NCBI RefSeq assembly: GCF_009733815.1
Contig: NZ_WNXY01000001.1
Span: 666,623-730,622 of the forward strand
Origin: Pseudactinotalea suaedae
Lineage (GTDB): Bacteria > Actinomycetota > Actinomycetes > Actinomycetales > Beutenbergiaceae
Direction: 5' to 3'
Length of the DNA: 64,000 nt
How positions within the stretch are numbered: position 1 is the stretch's first letter; each line of letters starts with the position of its first letter. Of the stretch, positions 53,547 through 62,900 are shown in pieces. Made by a program: the position numbers and the translations under genes. Below the pieces are notes generated by a model, which was given only the letters and a program-made list of their open reading frames with translations, made no database searches and was not told where the DNA came from.

Positions 53547-54075
53547 CGGCGACCTCCCCTCTCTCACGCAGCCGTTGCAGGCTGCGGCGGATGTGGCTCT
53601 TGACTGTTCCGAGCGGGATGCCGGTGCGCTCGGCGATCTGGTGGTGCGTCAGGTCGTCGTAGAAGGCCAGCGAGACGATCGTTCCCTGCGGCTCGCCCAG
53701 GTCGGCGATCGCATCGGCCACGACCATGCTGTGCACCACCTGATCGGCGGCGTCGGCGGTGCCCTCCTCACGCGGGTGCACGGCGGCCACGGCCTCGACC
53801 CCGGCACGATGCCGCGTGCGCCGCGACAGCGTGTCGGCGATGGCGTGGCGGGTGATGCCGACCAGCCAGGCCTGCAGCGGCCCGCGCGTGGGGTCGAACC
53901 GGTCGCGGGTGCGCCATGCCTCGACGAACACGTGCTGGGTCAGGTCCTCGGCCTCGGTCGGGTCACCCAGCGCGCGCCTCGCCAACGTGTGCACCAAGGG
54001 TGACCAGCGCTCGTACGCCTCCCGCACGGCGACGGGCTCTCCCTGGCGGAAGGACGCGACCAGCCCCTCGTCCAC
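53533..54075 (-). CDS. ECF sigma factor, SigK-like
   Basis: A 180-aa sigma-70 family ECF factor. Region 2 has DPTEAEDLTQHVFVEAWR and region 4 has LTHHQIAERTGIPLGTVKSHIRR. The pairing with an RskA-type anti-sigma factor suggests the SigK group. The start is set by sequence: GGAGGTGA lies five bases before GTG 54075, while the GTG at 54084 is inside that Shine-Dalgarno; the longer open frame to 54342 is an artefact. Confidence 0.9.
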   Translation of the reverse strand: MDEGLVASFRQGEPVAVREAYERWSPLVHTLARRALGDPTEAEDLTQHVFVEAWRTRDRFDPTRGPLQAWLVGITRHAIADTLSRRTRHRAGVEAVAAVHPREEGTADAADQVVHSMVVADAIADLGEPQGTIVSLAFYDDLTHHQIAERTGIPLGTVKSHIRRSLQRLRERGEVADVAL

Positions 54076-54121
54076 CGCTGTCACCTCCGAGGCCCGTCCG
54101 GTCTGCCATAGATTCGCGCTG

Positions 54122-54853
54122 TCATCGACTCCCGACCGGTGCCGCTGTGACGATGACGTTCGAACGATAGTTACTCTCGGCCTCGTCCCACTGACCGCCG
54201 CACGTGATGAGCACCAGAGTGGGCTCGCCGTCGCGAACGAAGTACGGGTCCAGGTCCAGCGTGGCCTTCTCCAGCACCTGCACCGACGTGACCTCATACT
54301 CGTGCTCGACGCCGTCGGCGTCCGTGACGGTGACGAGCTCACCGCCCTGCAGCTGGTCCAGCTCGCTGAACGGTCCGCGTGGGGTGATCTCCGATCCGGC
54401 GTGGGCGAGGATCACGGTCGCACCTGCGTCGGCACCCGCGCCGGGACCGAACCGGTACCAGCCGGCCTCCAGCGCGTCGGGCGGCACCTCGGTCTGGCCG
54501 TCGGCGGCGATCCCGACCGGCTGCACCGGCATCGCCAGACCGAGGTCGGGCACCTCGACGGCGGTGGGGGGCGTGCCCGCGGTCGCCATCGTGACCGGTT
54601 CGGTGGCGTCGACCAGCGTGACGTCCTCGAGGGGGGTCGGCGCGGTCGTCGCTGCCTCCGCCGTCGCGGCCTCGGTGGGCGCCGCGGTCGGTGACGGCTC
54701 GGAGGTCGCGGCCTCGGGGTCGAGCGGATCCGATCCACAGGCGCCGAGCCCCAGCGCGAGGGCGAGGGCGAGGAACGCGACGGGGACCGGGCGCGCGCCA
54801 GCCGCGGGGGTGCCAGGCACCCGCGCGGCCGACGTCGATGACGAGCGACTCAT
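54122..54853 (-). CDS. Class F sortase (lipoprotein-like)
   Basis: A 243-aa class F sortase. A lipobox GLGAC places the acylated Cys at residue 39; a Pro/Thr-rich linker follows. The catalytic residues are visible: H151 in LAHAGS, C218 in LITCGG and R230 in NYRSN. Sortases join sorting-signal proteins to cell-wall amines; class F substrates are poorly known. It overlaps the DUF4397 gene (ATGA) and lies 47 bp before the sigma gene. Confidence 0.92.
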   Translation of the reverse strand: MSRSSSTSAARVPGTPAAGARPVPVAFLALALALGLGACGSDPLDPEAATSEPSPTAAPTEAATAEAATTAPTPLEDVTLVDATEPVTMATAGTPPTAVEVPDLGLAMPVQPVGIAADGQTEVPPDALEAGWYRFGPGAGADAGATVILAHAGSEITPRGPFSELDQLQGGELVTVTDADGVEHEYEVTSVQVLEKATLDLDPYFVRDGEPTLVLITCGGQWDEAESNYRSNVIVTAAPVGSR

Positions 54854-55680
54854 GCAGCGTCGCGCTCGGCACCTTCGCTGACGGAGCCGCGACGGCTGAG
54901 CGCGACGGCCCCGGCAGCGGCGAGCAGCACGCCACCGACCAGCAGGATCGGCGACACGCCACCCTCCTGAGGCACCTGCACCTGGCCGGTCGGGACGCCG
55001 TCGGGGGCGCTGTGGCCGGCCGCGACGGTCTGCGTCGCGAGAGCGAGGTTGCCGTCCTCCAGGCTGCCCCAGGCGTAGACGACCGTGAGGGTGCCGTCGG
55101 TGACCGGGACGTCTGCCGGGCCGATCACCGGGTCGGTGGTACCGGTGGCCGCGACGGCCGCCGAGACGGTGCCGGCGGGCAGGTCCAGGGTGGCCTCGTC
55201 GGGGTTGGCCAGGTTGGTCACCACGCCCGCGTCACCGGCGAGGATGTCGACCGCGGGTGCGGCTGCGACGTGCCGGACCGTGAGCCGGCCCTCGCCGGCC
55301 GCCGTCGCGGAGGTGTCGTTGGTGAACAGGGCGGCGGTGGGGGCGCCGTCGGCATCGAGGTGTGCCACCGCGGTGTAGCTGGTGCTCGCGGCCAGGTCGA
55401 GATCGATGGGCCCGATCACCGGCGCGCTGTCATCGGCGGCGTCCGCAGCCGTGATCGCCACGGTGTAGGTGCCGGCGCCGAGCTCGAGCGGCCCGGCCAG
55501 AGTGCCCGGGGTGAAGTCGTCGAGGGTGAGGTCGCCGTTGACCCAGACGTCGACCGTGGTGTCGGGGACCGCGTGGAGCACAGAGAGCTGGGCGTCCTCG
55601 GGTGCGGCGAAGGCTGGAGCGGCGGAGGCCGCGAGGACCACGGCTCCCAGGCCGAGGGTGAGGCTGGTGCGCAGACGCAT
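54850..55680 (-). CDS. Surface DUF4397 domain protein with C-terminal anchor
   Basis: A 276-aa secreted protein with an N-terminal signal peptide (LTLGLGAVVLAASAAPAFA), DUF4397 repeats (LSVLHAVPDTTVDVWVNG and LTVRHVAAAPAVDILAG), and a C-terminal hydrophobic segment ILLVGGVLLAAAGAVAL followed by basic residues. This mimics a sortase sorting signal, but the motif before the helix is VPQEGG, not LPxTG. The ATG has AAGGAG six bases upstream. It is first in an operon with the sortase, sigma factor and anti-sigma factor. Confidence 0.88.
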   Translation of the reverse strand: MRLRTSLTLGLGAVVLAASAAPAFAAPEDAQLSVLHAVPDTTVDVWVNGDLTLDDFTPGTLAGPLELGAGTYTVAITAADAADDSAPVIGPIDLDLAASTSYTAVAHLDADGAPTAALFTNDTSATAAGEGRLTVRHVAAAPAVDILAGDAGVVTNLANPDEATLDLPAGTVSAAVAATGTTDPVIGPADVPVTDGTLTVVYAWGSLEDGNLALATQTVAAGHSAPDGVPTGQVQVPQEGGVSPILLVGGVLLAAAGAVALSRRGSVSEGAERDAA

Positions 55681-55734
55681 GACAGAACTCCTTGAGTAGG
55701 CGCCCGGAGGGGCGAGCTGTACTGACACTGCCTA

Positions 55735-55762
55735 CTTCCGGTGGCGGCGGCGTTCTGGATGC
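55735..55762 (-). promoter_or_regulatory. Possible SigK-like ECF promoter of the DUF4397-sortase operon
   Basis: On the minus strand GCATCC (55757-55762) and CGGAAG (55735-55740) are 16 bases apart, similar to the SigK pattern CCATCC and CCGAAT. The start would be about 45 bases before the DUF4397 ATG. The -10 match is only partial. Confidence 0.3.
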
Positions 55763-55804
55763 AGCTGGAGCGATATTCTTTTTCGCCTCTCCTGCGACCG
55801 AGGG

Positions 55805-57217
55805 TCAGGGGCTCGTCTGGCTCGGGTGCGGCTCGTCCCCGAGGTCGGCCTGCAGGTCCGCCAGTGCGCGCGTGAGCTCGTCGCGGACCGAGCGGTAGGC
55901 GGGGTCGTGGTAGGCGTTCGTGAGCTCGTCGGGGTCGCGCTCGAGGTCGTACAGCTCCCACTCCGGCACGTAGCGAAAGCTCGACGTGCCCGGCAGCCCC
56001 ATGCCGTCGCCGTAGAAGTAGATGAGCTTGTGGCGCTCGGTGCGGATGCCGTAGTGCGCGATGACGTGGTGGCTCGCGTCGTCGTTCTCGTAGTAGCGGT
56101 AGTAGAAGGCGTCTCGGGTCGGACGCTCGGGGGCGTCGGTGAGCTGCGGCAGGAAGCTCTGTCCTTGCATGCGCTCGTGCGGGCGCACCCCGGCGGCGTC
56201 GAGGAAGGTCTGCGCGAAGTCGACGTTGGTGACGATCTGGGTCATCGGCTCGCCGGGCTCGATGCGGTCGGGCCAGGACACCAGGAGCGGCATCCTGATC
56301 GACTCCTCGTAGATGAACCGCTTGTCGAACCACCCGTGGTCGCCGAGGAAGAACCCCTGGTCGGAGCTGTAGGCGAGCAGCGTGCGCTCGCGCTCGCCCC
56401 GCTCCGTCAACCAGTCGATGACCCGACCGACGTTGTCGTCGACGGAGGCGACGCACCGCAGGTAGTCCTCCATGTAGCGCTGGTACTTCCACAGCGCCAG
56501 CTCGTCGGGCGGCAGGTCGTCGGGGGGCACCACCTTGAGGTCCTCGAGGTTGAGGTGCTCGGCGACCCGCATCGCGGCGTGCTTGGCGGCGGCGGACCGG
56601 CCCGTGTAGTCGTCGTCGAACGTCTCCGGTACCGGGATCGGGTCGGTGTACATGCCCGCGTGGGCGTCGTCGGGCTCCCAGGAGCGGTGCGGGGCCTTGT
56701 GGTGGATCAGCAGGCACCAGGGCGCGTCGTCGTCGAGCGAGTCCACCCAGTCCAGAGCCAGGTCGGTGATCACGTCGGTGGCGTAGCCGGGCTGGATGTG
56801 CACGCCGTCAGCGGTGCGGATCTGCGGGTCGACGTACTCGCCCTGGTCGCGGAGCACCGCCCAGTGGTCGAAGCCCTCCGGGTCGTGCCCGGGGCCCTCG
56901 CCCATGTGCCACTTGCCCACGATGCCCGTGCGGTAGCCGGCGTTCCGCAGGAGCGAGATGAAGGTCGGCTGGCTCGCGTCGATCGGGGTCGAGAGCGTGG
57001 TGACGCCGTTGACGTGGCCGTACGTCCCAGTGAGGATGCTGGCCCGGCTGGGTGTGCAGAGCGCGTTGGTGCAGAAGCAGTTGTCGATCCGGCGGCCGGT
57101 GGCCGCGATCTCGTCGATCCTCGGCGTCTGGTTGACCACCGACCCGTACGCGCCGATCGCGTGGCTCGCGTGGTCGTCGGTGAGGATCAGGACGATGTTG
57201 GGACGCCTGGTGGTCAC
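55805..57217 (-). CDS. Type I sulfatase
   Basis: A 470-aa arylsulfatase-family hydrolase. The formylglycine signature is complete: CTPSR with Cys54 as the modified residue (context LCTPSRASILTG). Metal ligands are D14 and D15 near the N-terminus (LTDDH), and the C-terminal SDQGFFLGDHGWFDKR completes the site. It has no signal peptide, so it acts in the cytoplasm unless exported otherwise. It is close to choline-sulfatase or heparan N-sulfatase-like enzymes, but the substrate is open. Start GTG 57217. Confidence 0.92.
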   Translation of the reverse strand: MTTRRPNIVLILTDDHASHAIGAYGSVVNQTPRIDEIAATGRRIDNCFCTNALCTPSRASILTGTYGHVNGVTTLSTPIDASQPTFISLLRNAGYRTGIVGKWHMGEGPGHDPEGFDHWAVLRDQGEYVDPQIRTADGVHIQPGYATDVITDLALDWVDSLDDDAPWCLLIHHKAPHRSWEPDDAHAGMYTDPIPVPETFDDDYTGRSAAAKHAAMRVAEHLNLEDLKVVPPDDLPPDELALWKYQRYMEDYLRCVASVDDNVGRVIDWLTERGERERTLLAYSSDQGFFLGDHGWFDKRFIYEESIRMPLLVSWPDRIEPGEPMTQIVTNVDFAQTFLDAAGVRPHERMQGQSFLPQLTDAPERPTRDAFYYRYYENDDASHHVIAHYGIRTERHKLIYFYGDGMGLPGTSSFRYVPEWELYDLERDPDELTNAYHDPAYRSVRDELTRALADLQADLGDEPHPSQTSP

Positions 57218-57298
57218 GGGCCTGCCTTCGGTGGGGGGCGATGGGCTGGACGGTCGACGGAGTCATCTTCTCCCAGCCGCCGCACCCGGCGGGGGCCG

Positions 57299-57304
57299 TA
57301 CGGT
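57299..57304 (+). promoter_or_regulatory. -10 element of a leaderless promoter (AraC regulator)
   Basis: TACGGT lies six bases before GTG 57311. Confidence 0.45.
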
Positions 57305-57310
57305 GACAGC

Positions 57311-58132
57311 GTGATCTTCGTGCAGCGCCCCGCGCCAGCGAGGCTGGCGGGCATCGCCACGCGCTTGTGGTTCATCGAGGCCGTGCCGGTCGCTCGGTAC
57401 GAGAAGATCCTTCCGATGCCCTCTGTGCACGTGATCGCGAACCTGTCCGACCCGTACCGGATCGTCGACCGCGCAGGAACGGCGGCTCTCGTCTCGCACG
57501 TGTTCGTCTCAGGCCTGCAGAACGAGTATCTCGTCATCGAGTCGCCCGATCCGATCCGCCACGTCGGCGTCGAGCTGACTGCGACGGGGCTGGGTGCGCT
57601 GGCGCCGGATGCCCCCCGTGAGACCGCGGGGCACGTGGGCGACGCGAGCGCTCATCTCGTCGGCCTCGCCATCATCGCCGCGCGCATCGGACGGATCGCG
57701 GATCCCGACCGCATCCTCAGCGAGCTCGAGGACTACCTCCTCGCGCTGCCTCAGCATCCCACCGATCCGCTCGCTGAGGCCGCGGTGCGCATGCTGGAGG
57801 AGGAGAGCGAGCGACCGGTGAGCGACATCGCGCTTGCCCTCGGGGTGTCGCATCGTGCCCTCGTCAGTCGGTTCCGGCGCGCGACCGGCACGACTCCGAA
57901 GCTGCACGCCCAAGTCCTGCGGTTCCACCGCCTCCTGGATGCTGTGCACGCGAGCGATGGACGGCCCGAATGGTCGACGCTCGCGGTGGCGTCGGGCTAC
58001 TACGACCAGCCGCACGTGATCCGGGAGTTCCGCCGATTCAGCGGATGGACGCCGGTCGAGTACATCCGACTCGTCGCCGAGCACGGTCCGGATGCCGCAC
58101 GCTTCGTGCCGCTCGCTCAGGTGCCCACCTGA
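57311..58132 (+). CDS. AraC-family regulator with N-terminal sensor domain
   Basis: A 273-aa regulator: the first 140 residues form a cupin-like or DUF6597-like sensor (starting FVQRPAPARLAGIATRLWF), and residues 160-260 form an AraC HTH pair (VSDIALALGVSHRALVSRF and LAVASGYYDQPHVIREFRRFSG). It is divergent from the sulfatase gene 93 bp away and may control it; the ligand is unknown. The open frame extends to 55826 as the antisense of the sulfatase gene. Confidence 0.87.
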   Translation: MIFVQRPAPARLAGIATRLWFIEAVPVARYEKILPMPSVHVIANLSDPYRIVDRAGTAALVSHVFVSGLQNEYLVIESPDPIRHVGVELTATGLGALAPDAPRETAGHVGDASAHLVGLAIIAARIGRIADPDRILSELEDYLLALPQHPTDPLAEAAVRMLEEESERPVSDIALALGVSHRALVSRFRRATGTTPKLHAQVLRFHRLLDAVHASDGRPEWSTLAVASGYYDQPHVIREFRRFSGWTPVEYIRLVAEHGPDAARFVPLAQVPT

Positions 58133-58147
58133 CACGACGCGCGTTGT

Positions 58148-58696
58148 TCACGCGCGCTCGTAGGCCTCGCGCATCCACCCGATCAGCTGATCGTCGACCT
58201 CGTCGCCGCCGCGCACATCGACCCGGTGCGTGCACATCCCGCCTGCCTCGCGGAGCCGCTCGGTCGGCGCGGCCCCACGGAGGTTCAGCCCGATCTGCAC
58301 GCGCGTCGCACTGGGTGCCTCCACGAGCGCGAACTGCTTGCGCCGCCGGAGCGAGACCCCGGTCTTCTTCGGCGCGATCTCGACGTCCTCACCGAAGGCG
58401 GCTGCTGCCGCGACGATCTGCTCGTAGATCGGCCGGAGCTCCGCCTTCGCCCCGGCGTACTGCGCATCGACGAGATCATCTCCTGTCGTCGGCGCGGATC
58501 CCCGGTCGCGATGGCGTGCGACGACGAGATTCGCGAAACCGTGCGACATCCCGTACTCGCCCTTGAGGAGCGCCATACCCTGCCCGTGCTTCTCATACGG
58601 ATGGGCGTCGAGCACGAGGAACCACTCCTCGAGCGAGCGTCCTGTCTTCGCCGGCATGTTGTCGATCATCGAGCGGGTAGCGGCATCCACGTCCAT
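58148..58696 (-). CDS. DUF4287/DUF5655 domain protein
   Basis: A 182-aa protein: the N-terminal DUF4287 has NMPAKTGRSLEEWFLVLD and GMSHGFANLVVARHR, and the C-terminal DUF5655 includes YEQIVAAAAAFGEDVEIAPKKTGVSLRRRKQFALVE. Often annotated as a DNA-binding-like or transporter-associated protein, but function is not known. TACCGT lies six bases before ATG 58696 on the minus strand. Confidence 0.85.
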   Translation of the reverse strand: MDVDAATRSMIDNMPAKTGRSLEEWFLVLDAHPYEKHGQGMALLKGEYGMSHGFANLVVARHRDRGSAPTTGDDLVDAQYAGAKAELRPIYEQIVAAAAAFGEDVEIAPKKTGVSLRRRKQFALVEAPSATRVQIGLNLRGAAPTERLREAGGMCTHRVDVRGGDEVDDQLIGWMREAYERA

Positions 58697-58702
58697 CCAC
58701 GC

Positions 58703-58708
58703 ACGGTA
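58703..58708 (-). promoter_or_regulatory. -10 element of a leaderless promoter (DUF4287 gene)
   Basis: On the minus strand TACCGT ends six bases before ATG 58696. Confidence 0.4.
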
Positions 58709-58949
58709 ATCGTGCGCGACTGCCGCGTGATTGTACGTTTATTACACCCGGCCACGCGGTGCGCGGACGTCAGCCGACCCCACGATCCAGCCGATCACGC
58801 GTGAACGGGCGCCACGCTCAGATCGAGAAGCGGCCGTCTCTGCCGGTCGATTACGGTCTCCGTGCACCTGCCCATGCTGCCTTGCCGCATCAACACGCAG
58901 CGCTTCGTGAACAGAAGCCACACAACCAGCCTCCGAAGGGGCGTAGCTC

Positions 58950-59567
58950 ATGATCCTCCCTCAGGTCCGGGATCGGCGACTGATAACAGTTCGACGCGGC
59001 GGATCGCTGACAGATGCCGACCATCAGCTACTAGCATTCTGGGCTGCAGCATGTGCGGAGCACGTGCTGCCGCTGTTCGAGGCGCACCAACCTGAGGACA
59101 CGAGGCCGCGTTTAGCTATCGAAGCGGCGAGAGCGTGGGCGCGTGGCGAGATGAAGATGATGCGATCGCGCGCGCTCGGCGGTCATTCGATGGGCGCTGC
59201 GCGTCCGCTTGCTGGAGCCCCGAGATTCGCTGCATACGCAGCCGGGCAGGCCGCCTGCGTTCCCCATGTGGCCGAGCACGACCTGGGGGCCGCCGCCTAC
59301 GCGATCAAGCCTGTTCAGGCGGCAGCGCCGCAAGGTAGAGCCTACGCCGCTGGACTCCAAGAGCGCGATTGGCAACGTGAACAGTTGCCTGCGGCAGTCC
59401 GCGATCTCGTCATCGAGGATCAGGAGCAGCGCAACGATATCTGCTGGTGTGTTTTCTACCCAGAGGCACCCGAACGCTCTGGAGGGTCACGACGTGCTGC
59501 GGATAGGAGCGGCCCACGCCAAACGAGCACAAGAACTTCGCCGTCTCGGCCGGCGCGTGAGCTGTGA
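58950..59567 (+). CDS. Putative immunity protein (Imm5-like) with an extended C-terminus
   Basis: A 205-aa all-helical protein resembling the family annotated in actinobacteria as putative immunity protein. Matching parts: RRGGSLTDADHQLLAFWAA, RPRLAIEAARAWARGE, AARFAAYAAGQA-like (here PRFAAYAAGQAACVPHV), and DQEQRNDICWCVF near residues 157-169. Relatives as I recall them stop just after that; here a Ser/Arg-rich tail of about 35 residues follows, perhaps from a lost stop. ATG 58950 has GAAGGGG seven bases upstream. No toxin gene is visible nearby. Confidence 0.65.
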   Translation: MILPQVRDRRLITVRRGGSLTDADHQLLAFWAAACAEHVLPLFEAHQPEDTRPRLAIEAARAWARGEMKMMRSRALGGHSMGAARPLAGAPRFAAYAAGQAACVPHVAEHDLGAAAYAIKPVQAAAPQGRAYAAGLQERDWQREQLPAAVRDLVIEDQEQRNDICWCVFYPEAPERSGGSRRAADRSGPRQTSTRTSPSRPAREL

Positions 59568-59917
59568 CCCCGCTGGAGGTGGCAGCCATGCTTGTCCATC
59601 GACCTGCACATGGACCCCGGCGCAGACCATCCGCGGCAACCAATCGAACGTGTCCGCGAAATCGGGTCAGGCTCCGACCCATCTCTCCCCAGTGACGCCG
59701 GGCAGGCACGAAGAGCACCCGCGCCTCCGAGCGGATGGCATCGGCCCTGGAGGCCGGATCTTTGCGCCGCATGAGATGCGGGCCAGTGACGGGGCGTCCC
59801 CGCGACTGGCGTCGGGTCTTGGTGCAGGAGTGCGCTTTGGCGCCCCTCGTAGGATGGAGTCGACGGGTTCGTCCCTAGTTCAGGGCGCGATCGGGGCTGG
59901 GCGAGGCGGGAGTTTTT
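59568..59917. other. Gene-free interval before the Mrr-like gene
   Basis: I see no supportable gene here. Open frames run across it on both strands but none has family features. The last bases hold the Shine-Dalgarno (GGGAG) of the nuclease gene. No repeats or tRNA are present. Confidence 0.5.
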
Positions 59918-62900
59918 ATGGCTGAGTGGAAACCTCTGTCGCTGGCTTCCTCGCTGTACGCTCCGGCGTCGGTCACCACCCCGGCTCCGGTGATCGGCAA
60001 GCTCGAGGAGCTTCCGTTCACCTCCCTTTCTTGGGAGAACTTCGAGCGTCTTCAACTGCGGATGATGCGAGACGTCGAAGGACTTCGCGACGCGCAGCTC
60101 TACGGAGACCGCGGGCAGGCCCAACTCGGACTCGACATCGTTGCGCTGGCGCCGGACGGTGCGGGCATCGCTCTCCAGAGCAAGAACTACAAGCAGTTCG
60201 GGAAATCCCAACTCACCGCCGCGATCAAGAAGTTCCGCAATGCGGAGCGGCCGTTCACGGTGCAGCGCCTGATCCTAGGCGTGGCATGCGCGGTCAAGAG
60301 CACCGGCGCAGTCGAGGAACTCGCTGTTCAGCGCAAGGAGCTTCACCCAATCGTTCTCGACCTTTGGGACGCGCAGGAACTCTCGGCGCTCCTGCGTAAG
60401 CGGCCAGAGATCGTGATCGAGTACTTCGGTATGCCCACCGCCGAGGCCTTCTGTCACGAGTTCAAGATCGACGTCACCCAAGTCCCCACCGCCGATGCTG
60501 CCGCGGTGCGCGAGGCAATCGCACGCACCCCAGAGGTCTCCACGGGCGCCCAGGAGTCCTTCGAAAAGGCGGCTAAAACGACCGATCCCGAACAGGCGCT
60601 TGCGCTCATCGAGAAGGGGCAGGCTGCACTGCAAAATGCAGGGTTCAAGCCTCATGCGGCGTCTCACGACAAGGAGCGCGTGCGCCTCTTAGCTCTCAAC
60701 GGACGAGCCGAGGAGGCGGCGCGTCACACTCTCGATGAATTCTGGTCGGCACTCGAGCTAGGCCTCGCGACAACCGCGCAGATAACGCAGTCACGTCTCG
60801 CAGAGTTAGCGGCCCAAGCCGGCAGTGACCCACCAGTAGATGCCTACCGCAAGGTCACCGAGAGCGCGATCGACCTGTATACGAATCCGCTCGGTTACCT
60901 TCCGGACATCAAGGAGCTGCGGCTTGGCGAGCCCGAGGATCAGGCACGCCTCGCGATCCTCGCGGGCGAGACTGCTATCGCTAACGACCGCTCCCACTGG
61001 CTGAGCAGCGCCGTCCCCACCCTGGCCGAGCTGTCCCGTCTTCCGGGTCTCGATCAGATGCTACGCACGCGCCTTCGCTTGATCATCGCCGAGTCGACGC
61101 AGGACTGGGTAGAACTTCTTGCCGATGCTCGAAAAATCGCCCACGGATATAGCGTCTCCGGACTCATCGCCGCTCGCCATGCACGCAGCCTCGCGCGACA
61201 CGAGAAGTTCAAGGAAGCCGACCTGGCCTGGGATGAGGCCTCCGGTTTTGCGTCTCTTGCCTCGCAATGGGGCGAAGCATCGACGTGGATCTTCAGCAGG
61301 CGTGCCTTCCGCTCACGCTGGAACCCGTTCACAAGTGACGAACTACTCGCTTTGCAAACCGCTGTCCGAGAAATGGGCACATCCAAGCCAATCGTGCCGA
61401 CGGCGCATGATGCCTACGTCGACGCACTGTCAGGACTGAACGAGGGCACCCTGCGGTCTGCGGCGATCTCCGCGCAGCGCGCACTGCGCGATGCGGTCGC
61501 GACCAGCGACTTGGTAGAAGAAGAACGCGCGCGGCGCGTGCTTGCCTCGATCCTGGTCGAGTCCGACGAACCTGCCCTCGCCGCTCATCACCTCGCGCAG
61601 GTCGGTGCAACAAAACGGATCGGCTCACTGGGCAAGTCATTGCCGCTTCAGTTCCTTGACATCACGGAGAATCTGGACGCGCCGAACTACTGGACGGTGG
61701 GCGCCGCCTACCGCCTCATCGCTTCCCAGGCGGATCTCGTTCCCGACCCCCTCGTGGACTTCATCGCCGAGCACATCGTCGCGGAGCTCGCGGCAGCCGA
61801 GGAAGGCACTCGACCCGATTTACGCTCCTTTGCGACCTCGCGCTACAACAATGCGATCAAGGCCTTGGCGGGTATTGCCGACCGCATTGCTCTCATACCC
61901 GCGACGGCCGCGTTGGCACACTTTGAGCAGCAACCGGAGGTTCAGGAAAACCACTACCGGTTCCACGATGACGATGAGGCGCTTGCTGTGGCGAAAATCG
62001 CGCTCAGCCATCCGGACCTCGCTCCACGTGCCATCGCCCACCTTGTGCCGCTCCTGGGCAGAGCGCAGGGTGCACGAAGTGAGACTGCCCACGATGCGAT
62101 CGTCAAGCATGAGACGCTCGCACACGACGGACTCACCGTACTTGCCGCAGCTGGCAACCACTGGGCACAAGAAACGCTGGCACTCGCCGACCCGACCGCA
62201 ATCGATCCGGCCGTTGCAGCCGATGCTTTGGCTCGGCTCACCGCACCGCTCACGCAAGTCACCGGTGTCTACAGCGTCGGCACGAATGCGATCGGTGACT
62301 CGCTCCTTATTCGCCAGCTGCCCTCGGACTCAATCAACGCTGCGGTTACCGAGCTACTGATTCGCGCAGATGATCCGCACCTTGGCTCCAGCGATCGCGC
62401 GGACTATCTAAACGCGGCAGGCAATCTCACACGCCATCTCGATGAAGCCCACCGTTCAAGTCATTTTGAGACTGCCATGCGACTCGCAACCTCGCCCACT
62501 CCGTCGAAGTACGACGAACTCAATGGCCAGTACACCCACAAGCTCGGCGGCTTCCGCATGAACGGGATGCCCCAGGGAAGTCGCGGGCAGGCGCTAGCGC
62601 TTGCCGCCAGCCTCGCAGGCAACGATGACCAGCGAAGAGAAGTTCGACGCGCCGTCTACGCGCTACTCGGCGAAAAGGCCGACTACTGGCCGACCATCGC
62701 GCTGCAGCGTCTCGGTGACACTGTGAACGACGACCTTGCGTTTCTCTCGATGCAAGGATGGGCCATCCGAAGTCTGGTGGCACTGAAGTGGGTTGAGCAC
62801 GGCGAACCTGAGCACCTCGGCATCCGCTTGGCGCGGGACCCCGACGCGCGCGTCCGTCGAGCACTCGCACGCGCACTCGCGGACCAGGCCAATGGGACTC

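Noticed and set aside
55826..57310. Long plus-strand extension of the AraC gene over the sulfatase
   Set aside because: It is the antisense of the sulfatase; the AraC domain architecture begins at GTG 57311, just after a -10 box.
58935..58960. tRNA-like 5' end GGGGCGTAGCTCA before the immunity gene
   Set aside because: No matching acceptor stem, anticodon arm or T-loop follows; the sequence is the ribosome-binding region and start of the gene.
59209..59925. 238-codon plus-strand frame overlapping the immunity gene
   Set aside because: It lies in another frame of the immunity gene for half its length, has shadow-like composition and no start signal.
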